From assembly GCA_000151295.1 (NCBI GenBank), contig GG745380.1, positions 175,502 to 191,964 on the forward strand: a DNA stretch of 16,463 bases. The letters run 5' to 3'. The notes under the pieces are model-generated. The model made no database searches and was not told the origin of the DNA. It saw only the letters and a program-made list of their open reading frames with translations. Both the position numbers and the translations under genes were made by a program. The first letter of the stretch is position 1. The number at the start of each line of letters is the position of its first letter. This DNA comes from Allomyces macrogynus ATCC 38327. Taxonomy: Eukaryota; Blastocladiomycota; Blastocladiomycetes; Blastocladiales; Blastocladiaceae. Of the stretch, positions 7,514-16,163 are shown one piece after another.

Positions 7514-8729
7514 ATGGCACGCACCAAACTGTATCCAAGCTACCTGATTACTGGTGCATCGTCGGGCATCGGCCATGCGCTTGCGCTCGAGTTTGCCAAG
7601 CGTGCACGCGATGCAAATGTCCCGCTCGCACTGGCCATCACTGCCCGACGCGAGCAGGCTCTCAATGAACTGCGGGAGGCCATTATCAAGATTCATCCGA
7701 CATGTGTTGTTGTGGTACGACCGACCGCCGTTTTCGGTCGGTGATGGTAGGGAGAGATCGAAGCTGATTGGCGACAACGACACCATAGGTCAAGCGACTC
7801 GATGTGACATCGGGAGTTGAAACGATTCGCGCATGCATCGATGAGTGTCATGCCGCCATGGGCCCTATTCATTGCTTTGTGGTCAACGCGGGGGTGGCCA
7901 GTACGTATATGCACGGCTGAGCTGGAAGTGACTGGCCAGGACTGATTCCGCATCCTTGCAGCGTTGCTGCGCGATATTGGTGGCGATGGCGACTTCGCAA
8001 GAGACGCCATGGTCATCCAGACCAATGGTACGCCGCCTGCCCTATCTGTCGATCAAATGTATGTCATGCCCTTCTCACACAGCTCCCGTATCCAGTTCTA
8101 GGTTCCATGGCCACGGTCGACGCGGCTGTACGATACATCAAGAGCAACGGCATCAACAAGCTGGAACCTGGCGCGCACATTGTTGGAATGTCGTCAATCA
8201 CTGGGTCACTGCTGTTCCCGCGCGGCAGCGCGTACTGCGTCTCGAAAGGTGCGCGTGCCGCATGCGATTCAGTATCCACGCCCCATGATGCCCGCGCTGA
8301 CTCAATTTCCATACTAGCCGCGCTCAACACCTACCTGCGCATTCTCGCGCTCGAAACTCGCAACGACAACATCGCTGTGACCATTCTTAAACCCGTCCGT
8401 ACATCATCCATGCTTTTCTCTTCCTTCTCCACCCGCTCACGCCTCCGTCCGTGCGAAAATCGTAGGGCTGGATTGACACGCCCATCAGCCAGCACATTGC
8501 GATACGCCCGTTTGTGATCACGGCCGAGCTCGGTGCTGAGCTCATGGCGTCGCATATTGCCCGCAAGACCTCCGAGACGTTTGTTCCCGGCTGGCCGTGG
8601 ACACTGTTTGCGTGGTTCATGTCGTGGGCGCCAGAGTGGTTGGTCTTGCGGGTCGCGAAGATTGCCGCGGTTGAGGGGGAGAATTTTGGGTCCGTCATCG
8701 GCGGAAAGCAGAATGAGAAGAAACGGTAA
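7514..8729 (+). CDS. Short-chain dehydrogenase/reductase, tandem copy 2
   Basis: Six exons at positions matching copy 1: 7514-7714, 7789-7900, 7962-8027, 8096-8248, 8318-8394 and 8466-8729, giving 290 residues. Exons 2 to 5 have exactly the same lengths (112, 66, 153, 77). The last donor is GTCCGT, less typical than the GTACG/GTGCG of most introns here, but required by the conserved phase. Motifs: TGASSGIG at 13-20, NAG at 100-102, GMSSITG, and YCVSK with Y173 and K177. GWIDTPI and PGWPW precede a C-terminal hydrophobic segment that is weaker than in copy 1 (it has Glu and Arg). The end is NEKKR, where lysines are not at the -3/-4 or -3/-5 pair required for canonical ER retrieval, so its location may differ. 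It looks fully functional as an enzyme. Substrate unknown. Confidence 0.9.
7720..7742 (+). repeat. Inverted repeat in intron 1 of SDR copy 2
   Basis: ACCGACCG and CGGTCGGT flank a 7-nt spacer CCGTTTT and form a perfect 8-bp stem starting 5 nt after the 5' splice site. No counterpart is seen in the paralogues. It could affect donor recognition, or be chance in GC-rich sequence. Confidence 0.5.
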
Positions 8730-9121
8730 ATAGAAGAGCGGCGCTGGTCCAATGAGGATGGGGCTAGCAGACGGACATGCCTGGACATCGGAAGGCTGAT
8801 TGAACTTCAGCCTCTTTCAATCGCTTTCGCGGACCCGGGAACTGGCATTTGTCACGTCCTTGCACTTGTGTGCTGTGTCCAACACGACACTTGACGACAC
8901 TCACGAAGTCAAGATGTTGACGTTTGTTGCGACGCACGCTCACCACCGTCCTTGCTCTGTGCTCGACTGCGGCCACGTCAAGAATCGAACTTGGTGTCAA
9001 ATCGTTGCACCCACTTTCACACATTTATCCTCGCGCCATCCCTCTTGCAGCAAACCCAACAGTCCGTGATCGTTTCTTCCCCCAAAGGCTTGCCCTTTCC
9101 AGAACCTGCGCCCCACGAACC
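8730..9121. other. Intergenic region between SDR copies 2 and 3
   Basis: 392 nt with the 3' flank of copy 2 and the 5' flank of copy 3. Open frames on both strands are not protein-like. An AGAATCGAACTTGG stretch near 8990 recalls a tRNA 3' arm read backwards, but no cloverleaf can be formed. Confidence 0.5.
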
Positions 9122-10563
9122 ATGGCAAGCACCAAGCTGTACCCGAGCTACCTGATCACGGGCGCGTCGTCGGGAATTGGCTACTCGCTCGCACTCGAGT
9201 TTGCCAAGCGCGCGCGCGACGCTGACGCGCCGCTCGCGCTGGACATTACGGCTCGACGCGAGGAGGCGCTGAATGATTTGCGGGCGGCTATTCTTGATGT
9301 ATAGCCGACGTGTATCGTTGTCGTACGAACGATCATCCTCTCAAGCCGCCGTGGGAGATATTCGAGCTGATCGACCGAGTCGCTGTGAAGGTCAAGCGTC
9401 TCGACGTGACGGCTGGAATCGACGCGATTCGCGCGTGCATCAACGAGTGCAATGCGACCATGGGCCCAATCCACTGCTTTGTCGTCAATGCGGGCGTCAC
9501 TGGTACCGTTTCCACGCGGTCGGCGCGATACCACAAGGGCACACTGATCCACCACCGTCAATATTCTAGCACGGATGCGCGAAATTGGCTGTCACGAAGA
9601 TTTTGCCAATGAGGACACGGTCATTCAGACCAACCGTGTGTCCTCGCTGCATAGAGTTCTACCCGCCAATTTGACCCGTTCTCACGCGTAGCTCATGTTC
9701 CTTAGTGCTTGGCTCCATGGCGACTGTTGATGAGGCCGTGCGCTATATCAAGCAGCGCGGCATCAACCAACGCGACCCAGGCGCACACATGTTGGCATGT
9801 CGTCTTTGAACGAGTCGCTACTGTCCCTCTGCGGCAGCACGTACTGCGTGTTGAAAGGTGCGTTTCGCCTCCTTCTCTTCGCACGCTCGAGTTTTTTTCT
9901 CCAAGCTGACGCGCTGGGGATCCAGCGGCGCTCAACACGTACCTGCGTATCCTTGCGCTCGAAACGCGCAGCGATAACATTGCCATGACGATTCTCAAGC
10001 CGGCGCGTTTGGCAATTTTGGTCGTAAATGGTGTAATGTCTACCGTCTTGCATCCTTCTCCACCACCGCTCTCCTGCTCCCGCGCGCAGATTCACCCGCG
10101 TGCATCATTTGCTCATGCGTCTCCACCTGCTCGCGTCTCCTTCCGGCCCTCTCGTCTCCACTTTCTCTCATCTCCGCCTGCTCGCTTCTCCACCCGCGCG
10201 CTTCTCCACCTCCTCGCTTCAACCCGCTGTTCTCTCCACCCACCCGCCCACTTCTCCACTGCTCACCTTCCCCCCCCCCCCCCCCCCCGCCGCCGTACCG
10301 TAGGGCTTCATCGACACGCCCATTAGCCAGCACATCGCGCAGCGCCCCTTCATGAACACGCCCGAGCGCGGTGCCGAACTGATGGTGTACCACATTGCCT
10401 GTGAATCGGCCGAAGCGTTCATCCCGGGCGGCTGGCCGTGGGCGGTGCTTGCGCGGATCCTCTCGTGGGCACCCGGGTGGCTAATTATCTGGATGACCAA
10501 GCGCAACGCATGGAGAAAGAGAATTATGGGTCGGTGATTGGTGGCAAGAACAAGGTTGAGTAG
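9122..10563 (+). pseudogene. Short-chain dehydrogenase/reductase, tandem copy 3 (degraded)
   Basis: All six exons of the paralogues can be traced: 9122-9322, 9391-9502, 9570-9635, 9706-9857, 9926-10002 and 10304-10563. Lesions: a TAG at 9302-9304 near the end of exon 1, where copies 1 and 2 have His; a one-base deletion in exon 4 at about 9790 (152 nt against 153) that leads quickly to TGA; another one-base deletion at about 10511 in exon 6; and a GC instead of GT donor for intron 5 (10003). Intron 5 has grown to 301 nt against 89 and 71. In the catalytic segment the paralogues' Y-x-V-S-K reads Y-C-V-L-K. One Gly codon is added before WPW. The ATG and TGASSGIG are preserved, so a 60-residue N-terminal fragment could still be made. 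Several independent lesions make assembly error an unlikely full explanation. Confidence 0.87.
10110..10288 (+). repeat. Pyrimidine-rich degenerate repeat and C-run inside intron 5 of the SDR pseudogene
   Basis: The strand is almost purine-free and built from variants of a CTGCTCGC-TTCTCC-type unit (for example near 10127 and 10178, with looser copies such as CTTCTCCACC around 10200-10260). It ends in an uninterrupted run of 19 C at 10270-10288. This accounts for most of the extra length of the intron relative to the paralogues. Confidence 0.8.
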
Positions 10564-10857
10564 ATTATGGAGAGATGGCGAGTAACGAGCTAAATTGCGT
10601 TCATTATTGTTTCTCGACCATGACCATACGAAAGACTATGTTACACGTTCCGGGAAAGGGGACTCGAAACCGAAAAAGAAGCCTTGATTCCGGCGCGGGA
10701 CATCAAGGCAAGGAGTGAGGGGAGAGAGGGGGTGGGAGGCGACGTTGCGCGCCCGTGAAGAGTTCCACTTTCAAAAACAATCAAAATCAAACAGCGCCGG
10801 CACGCCGTCTCACTCGAAAGTCCGGACGTCACTGCGTTGTGTCGTGTCGTGACGGCG
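10564..10857. other. Intergenic region between converging SDR pseudogene and CoA-transferase
   Basis: 294 nt between two 3' ends. No repeat, RNA gene or clear poly(A) signal is seen. The GGGACTCGAAACC at about 10660 is tRNA-like only over a few bases. Confidence 0.5.
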
Positions 10858-12511
10858 TTAGACGCGCCACGCCTTGAGGTTGTACCGCTCAAACGCAATG
10901 CGCTCGAGCTCTTCGCGGTGCATCGGGTGCGCAATATCGATCAGCGCCTTGGCGCGCTGGTGCAGGTTCTTGCCGAACAGGTAGGCGACGCCGAACTCGG
11001 TCACGATGTGGTGGACGTGGTAGCTATGATCCGAATCAAAAGTCAGTCTCCGAGTTGTGGTCAAACGAGACGAAGAGCGAGAGGAGGAAACGCACCGCGT
11101 CGTCACGACACCCGCACCGGGCTTGAGCGTGTTGACGATCTTCGACGACCCGTCCTTGTTCGTCGACGGCAAGCAAATAATTGGCACGCCGCCCTGCGAG
11201 ATCGCAGCGCCGCGCTCGAAATCAATCTGCCCGCCAACACCCGAAATCATACGAGTCCCGACCGAATCCGCACAGACTTGGCCCGTCAAGTCGACCTCAA
11301 TCGCCGAATTGATCGCGGTCACATTCGGGTTCGACCCAATCACGACCGGGTCGTTCGTGATCGCCGCGTCCTGGAACAGCACCATCGCGTTATCGTTGAC
11401 GAAATCGTACAACTTTTGCGTGCCGACGCAGAACGAAGTCACGATGCGGCCCGGCATGTACTTTTTCCGCGAGTTGTCGACAATGCCCTGTTCCACGAGC
11501 GGGATCACGCCGTCGGAGAACATTTCCGTGTGGATGCCGAGATGCTTGTGGTGCGTGAGCGCCGCGAGCACCGCGTTGGGAATAGCGCCAATGCCCATTT
11601 GCAAGGTTGCGCCGTCGGGCACGAGCGTCGCGATGTGGTGGCCAATCAGTTTTTCGGTTTCGGTGAGCGCGGCACCGCCGATGGACGGCAGCGGCTCGTC
11701 GACGTTGGGGACGACGTAGTCGAACGCCGACAGCGGGAGGAAGGTCATGCCGCGAGTTTTGGGCATGCTCGGGTTGATTTGCGCGATCAGGATCTCGGCA
11801 GATTCGGCGGCGGCAAGCGCGGCAGCGACCTACATCATGAACAACGACCGCCATGTGAGCAACCGAGATGAGGCTAAAACCGGCTCCACGGTCAACAACC
11901 GCGAGAACCTCGAGAACCGCGCAAAACACGCACCTCAGTCCCAAGCGTCACGTTCCCGTGGCGGTCGGGCGGCGAGACGTTGAGCAGGGCAACCTTGGGC
12001 GTGACGAGCCCGGACCGCATCAGCTTGCCGATTTCCGACAAGAACACGGGGATGTACGACCCTTGGCCGCGCGCGACGTTGGGCCGCTCGTGCGCGCCAA
12101 TGAAAAAGTTGTTCGTGTAGAACCGGTCCTCGTGCTGCGAGCACGGGTTGGCGCCCTCCTACATATTGTTCGTGACGCAAGGTCAGCGCCTTCTGTCCGC
12201 TATCCGCTACCGCAGCAACATCGGCAAGCGCAGCGATTATGCACCAAGTGTAAATGGCACAGCTCCATGTCGGTCACGTCCGGCCGCTCCGCGAGCGCCG
12301 CGAGAAGCTTGCGCGGCGTGCATGCGGCACTGTGCACGTAGACGCGGGAACCGTCCGGGATAGCGGCCACGGCCTCAGCAGCGGTCACTTCCTTGGGCAT
12401 CGTCGCGCGCGCAGCGAGGAACGTGCGCGATGCAGCACGCGTCGTCGTTGGGGTCGTCGTGGTCGCGGCACGGGCCGCAGCGCGGGCAAGGGCGCGGGAT
12501 ACTGGCAGCAT
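10858..12511 (-). CDS. Mitochondrial acetyl-CoA hydrolase / acetate CoA-transferase family protein
   Basis: Four exons on the minus strand: 12511-12245, 12158-11934, 11829-11096 and 11023-10858, giving 463 residues. Residues 1 to about 38 (MLPVSRALARAAARAATTTT and on) are rich in Arg, Ala and Thr without acids, a mitochondrial targeting peptide. The N-terminal CoA-transferase domain has SAACTPRKLLAALAER, then FFIGAHERPNV and YIPVFLSEI. The C-terminal domain has ATLQMGIGAIPNAVLAAL, HTEMFSDG (its Glu, about residue 266, is where the family's catalytic glutamate is expected), EVDLTGQVCADS, SGVGGQIDFERGA, TEFGVAYLFGK and IAHPMHREELE. The family moves CoA between acetyl-CoA and another acid (succinate, 4-hydroxybutyrate) or hydrolyses it. 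Length and motifs favour the shorter acetate:succinate / 4-hydroxybutyrate transferase type over yeast Ach1, but the acceptor is not proven. The last intron (11024-11095, 72 nt) is divisible by three and has no in-frame stop. Confidence 0.93.
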
Positions 12512-12696
12512 CGTAGTCGTAGTTGTTGATGGTCCGAAGTGCGAGAGAAGGGACTTGCTCGGCGTCGTCGTAATGCCGCGGGTGTTGACCTTGGTGAAGG
12601 CTGATCGTGCAATAATGGGTCCTCGTTGACGGGTCCGCTGGCTGCGGGTCGTGCAATGCAGATGGCGTCGGTGATAGAATGGCGGGTCGCGCCGAA

Positions 12697-12704
12697 TATT
12701 TATA
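12697..12704 (-). promoter_or_regulatory. TATA box of the CoA-transferase gene
   Basis: TATAAATA on the minus strand, about 186 nt upstream of the ATG at 12511. This is nearly the same spacing as in the LEA2-like genes, which supports the chosen start. Confidence 0.55.
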
Positions 12705-12989
12705 TGTTGTGCGGGGGAGAGCAAGAGAGAATCAAATGGAGGAGCAAGGACACGGTGGCCACGATCACAAAAACTAAAATGCAAATGGGTTCGTTGTGGT
12801 GGAGCTGCGCACGGTCACGGTTGTGTACGCGTGTCGAAAAGTGATGGCGAAAGTATCGAAAGAGCGAGCGAAAGTCGAAACCTCAGGGATCATGACGTGC
12901 GATGACACAGGGCAGGGAAACGACCGGAATGGCAGGTGCTTGCTGCGCCACGCTGCGTCGGATTGTGCCGGACGCAGCCGGCTGCAGCC

Positions 12990-13000
12990 GGGTTAGGGTT
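12990..13000. promoter_or_regulatory. Telomere-repeat-like (telo-box) motif upstream of CSN2
   Basis: GGGTTAGGGTT, that is AACCCTAACCC on the minus strand, almost two TTAGGG units. Such boxes occur in promoters of housekeeping genes in some plants and fungi. One short copy may also be chance. Confidence 0.3.
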
Positions 13001-13296
13001 GGCTAGGTTTTGGGGCAGAGCTGCGCCACGGGAGCCCTGTCAGAAACATCACCAGCTGATGTCCACTTGAGCGTGCCGCGTTCGAGTCAGAGGAGCGTCG
13101 CGACTTGTCCACTACATCGGTCGCGAATCTGCCCAGCGCGAGCTGCAAATCGACGACGGCCAGATCAAAACGCTGCAAGGAGCAGCAGCGAGCACCACGA
13201 CGCGTACGACCACCCGCAGCGACAGCAACGTGCACCCGCGCGTACCCCGGCCAGCCTCGACCCTGTGTACATTCCAACCCACCCGTGCCCGGCACC

Positions 13297-15108
13297 ATGT
13301 CCGACTTTGGCGACGATTACATGGATGGTCGGTGCCTGACGCTTTCAAAAGAACGTGCCACGTTTGTTGCTGACTGCGACCGCTCGACGCAATTTCAGAT
13401 GAGGAGATCGACTTCGAGTACGAAGAAGACGACGATGTCGATGACAACGCGTCGGGCGGCGCCGATCTCGAAAACACGTATTACATGGCCAAGAGTGCGT
13501 TTTGTTGCGTCGAATCCTGCAAGGAGAACGCAATTTGACGTGTTCATTTCCGGCAGGTATCATTGACGACGACCTTGACGGCGCGCTCGCCAAGTTCCAG
13601 ACGGTGGTCGATGGCGAGGAGGAGAAGGGCGAGTGGTACTTTGACGTGACCCTCTCCAGTTTATCCACTGAGAGCGCGATCCTGACGCGAATCATTGAAA
13701 AAGGGGCTTCAAGGCGCGAAAGCAAATGTTCAAGGCCGCGTTCCGCGCTGGCCGGTACGATGATGTGCGTCTCGCCTGCTCCACTGATCAACTTCCCCGC
13801 ATCTGCACCCGCTGGTCATTGATCCCCAGCTCCTCCTGCAGGCGCTCAAGCACTACCTCGAGGTGCTCACCTACGTCCCGTCGGCCGTGACGCGCAACCA
13901 CTCGGAGAAATCCATCAACAACCTGCTCGACCTCGTGGCCACCGCCAAGGACCTGGCCTTTCTCGAACGCGTCTACGACGCGACCATTTCCTCGCTCTCC
14001 GCCATCAACAACGACCGGCTCTTGCTGAAATGCCACCTGAAACAGGCCAAGCTCTACCTCGACCGGCGCGAGTACGCGCGGCTGGCCCGCGTCTTGAAGC
14101 ACTTGCACGCGGCGTGCGAGGACGGCGACGAGCAGCGCAAGGGCACGCAGTTGATGGAAGTGTATGCGCTCGAGATTCAAATGTACTCGGAGACCAAGAA
14201 CACCAAGAAGCTCAAGGCGTTATATCAGCAGTGTTTGTCGATCAAGTCGGCGATCCCGTCACCGCGGATCATGGGCGTGATTCGCGAGTGTGGTGGGAAG
14301 ATGCACATGGCTGAGGGTACGTTTCGGGCGCGTGCTGATCGCGACCAGGCAAGAGCACGGTCCTGACCACGTTCACCCTCACGAATGTAGGCAACTGGAC
14401 TGAGGCGCAGACCACCTTCTTCGAGTCGTTCAAGAACTACGACGACGCCGGGTCGCCGCAGCGCGTTCACGTGCTCAAGTACCTGGTCTTGGCCAACATG
14501 CTCGCCGAGTCAGAAATCAACCCGTTCGACTCGCAAGAGACCAAGCCCTACAAGAACGATGCCGAAATTGTCGCCATGACCAACCTCGTCGGCGCCTACC
14601 AGCGGCGCGACATTGTCGAGTTTGAAAAGATTCTCAAGAGTACGTTCCTCGTCCGCGTCGATCCGAACTCTGACTAATGCATTGGACGATAGACAACCGC
14701 CGCTCGATCATGGACGACCCCTTCATCCGCGAATACCTCGACGACGTGCTGCGCACGATCCGGTCGCAAGTCCTCATCAAGCTGATTCGGCCTTACACGC
14801 GCATTCGGCTCCAGTACGTCGCCGACCACCTCAACATTTCCGTCGCCGACGTGACCGACCTGTTGGTCACGCTCTTGCTCGACAAGAAGATTGTCGGCAA
14901 GATCGACCAGGTGAACGCGCGGCTCGATCTGGAACCGGCCGCGAATGCCGCCATGGGCGGGGTCGGCGGCGGGCTGCTGGCTCAGGCGGCCGCGTCGTCC
15001 GGGGTGCTTGCGGCCGAGAACGAGACGATGTACCCGGCGTTGAGTAAGTGGAGTGGCGCCGTGGCGGCGTTGAATGAGGCCGTGCTCGTGAAGCTGAACC
15101 GTGCGTAA
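13297..15108 (+). CDS. csn2: COP9 signalosome complex subunit 2
   Basis: Seven exons: 13297-13327, 13399-13494, 13557-13635, 13704-13764, 13830-14316, 14391-14639 and 14693-15108, giving 472 residues, close to the family's 440-480. All introns are GT-AG of 53-74 nt; the last contains a good branch site (GACTAAT, 14672-14678). Residues 1-30 are the acidic CSN2 start ([17 protein letters not shown]), followed by LENTYYMAK and ALAKFQTVV. Residues 90-250 form the helical-repeat region with [20 protein letters not shown], and about 270-410 the PCI domain with [30 protein letters not shown] (near 369) and [12 protein letters not shown]. The tail carries an extra Ala/Gly-rich insert before the usual final helix ([16 protein letters not shown]). 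CSN2 is a scaffold subunit of the nuclear/cytosolic complex that removes NEDD8 from cullins. No other signalosome gene is nearby. Confidence 0.96.
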
Positions 15109-15533
15109 AGCGGTCGAGTGTAGGGAGGAGGGGGAGTGCAGTGCGGGAACGAGGAGGTGGAGGGCCACATTCGTGTATGATACAGAATATCGTCTTTGGT
15201 GCGGATGCGATGCTGCGAGGAGCGCGATGCCGCGGGTTGGTCGATACTCTGTCCTTGTCGTGGGAAGGCGCGCGCGACTGGCCGGGCGAGGTCGCTGAGG
15301 GTCGCGAACCATCAAAGCAAGGTGCAACTCGCGTGCAAATTCTTACCGTTCCGAAAGCCGACAACGACGACCAGACTGGTCGCGTAAACCAAACCCAAAG
15401 CTCCTCAATCAAACGCGTGCTATATCGAACAAGGAAAAAAAGAGAACGACAGCTGGGGCCGAACCGCGAGGGCGCCCGGCGAGAGCGCGCCGCATCGCAC
15501 ACACGGGTCGGTCGCACGCCTCGACGAGCGAGC
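15109..15533. other. Intergenic region between converging CSN2 and ATPase inhibitor genes
   Basis: 425 nt of 3' flanks. Nothing recognisable is seen. A long plus-strand open frame crosses it and the inhibitor gene, but it is antisense shadow. Confidence 0.55.
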
Positions 15534-15887
15534 TTACTCGTCCTTCTTGGGCGCCTTGGCGTTGTCCTTGGCCGCAGCCTGGCCCTCCTTGGGGTGGTAC
15601 TTGGCGTCGAGCTCCTCGTTCAGGTGCTCGAGCTTCTCGGCCTCCTAGAGGATCGGTCCACCGCCGTTTTTGCCGTGGTCAGCGCGACAGCGTCATCGCG
15701 TGCGGGCGGTGGGGCGTCGCGGGCGGGTACGTACGCGCTTGCGCATGTACATTTCCTCCTGCGCAGCCTCCTTCTTGGCAAACGAGCCGCCGGCCGAGCG
15801 CACGGCGCCCGACGACTCGGTCGAGTAAAGGGCGGCGCGCGCGGGGAACATGCGGAGGGCGGTGCGGCGGGCAGTGGCGGCGAACAT
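15534..15887 (-). CDS. Mitochondrial F1-ATPase inhibitor (IF1 family)
   Basis: Two exons on the minus strand, 15887-15735 and 15644-15534, separated by a 90-nt GT-AG intron in phase 0, give 87 residues, the usual length of fungal IF1. Residues 1 to about 22 (MFAATARRTALRMFPARAAL) form an amphipathic, Arg-rich mitochondrial presequence. Then come GAVRSAGGSFAKKEAAQEEM, which matches the inhibitory 'G-G-x-F-x-K-(R/K)-E-x-A-x-E-x' segment of IF1, and MYMRKREAEKLEHLNEEL, the start of the dimerising helix. The helix is short and followed by a Lys/Ala-rich acidic tail ending PKKDE. The protein binds F1 and blocks ATP hydrolysis when the membrane potential falls. In-frame ATGs lie further upstream, but the presequence at 15887 makes that start the likely one. 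Confidence 0.88.
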
Positions 15888-16163
15888 GGTCGTGGGGATA
15901 AGTTGGGATCGAGTGTCCTTGGAGAAGCGGGTCGCGTGGGTGTCTCGGTGTTGGGCCAACAGAGGCAGGAAAACGACAAGGCGCGCTGGCGATGGCTGTG
16001 GCAGGTGCGTTCCCATGGGTTGGTGCACATGGATTGTGGGTGGTCTGGTCGCATGAATTTGGAGATCTGCGTCACACAACACGGACTGTGATCACCCTGA
16101 CGTTTGAACAGAAGAGATTCGGCCGAACTCGTTGAACACAACCACCATTGACCGACCAACGAC
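15888..16163. promoter_or_regulatory. Divergent promoter region, ATPase inhibitor and right-edge gene
   Basis: 276 nt between the inhibitor start (minus) and the ATG at 16164 (plus). No TATA box is evident. It must contain the inhibitor promoter; whether it serves the right-hand gene depends on the weak call there. Confidence 0.4.

Larger units (their letters stand above)
12512..13296. other. Divergent promoter region, CoA-transferase and CSN2
   Basis: 785 nt between the two start codons. A TATA box serves the minus-strand gene. For CSN2 no TATA is seen, but a telomere-repeat-like motif lies about 300 nt upstream. A GC-rich patch at 12970-12992 (GCAGCCGGCTGCAGCC) is partly self-complementary. 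Open frames on both strands lack protein features. Confidence 0.6.

Noticed and set aside
10650..10680. tRNA-like GGGACTCGAAACC, and AGAATCGAACTTGG near 8990
   Set aside because: Only a B-box-like core is present; no A-box, acceptor stem or anticodon arm can be built around either.
10837..11871. Long plus-strand open frames opposite the CoA-transferase (344 and 220 codons)
   Set aside because: Antisense shadows of a well-supported gene; compositions are dominated by Arg, His and Asp and show no domain.
12393..12629. Val/Ala/Arg-rich plus-strand frame over the CoA-transferase start
   Set aside because: Antisense of the mitochondrial presequence and leader; low complexity.
15141..16091. Long plus-strand open frame (316 codons) across the ATPase inhibitor region
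   Set aside because: It is antisense to the two inhibitor exons, which have clear IF1 motifs and splice sites. Its translation is Gly/Arg/Leu-rich and low in complexity, as expected from GC-rich antisense.
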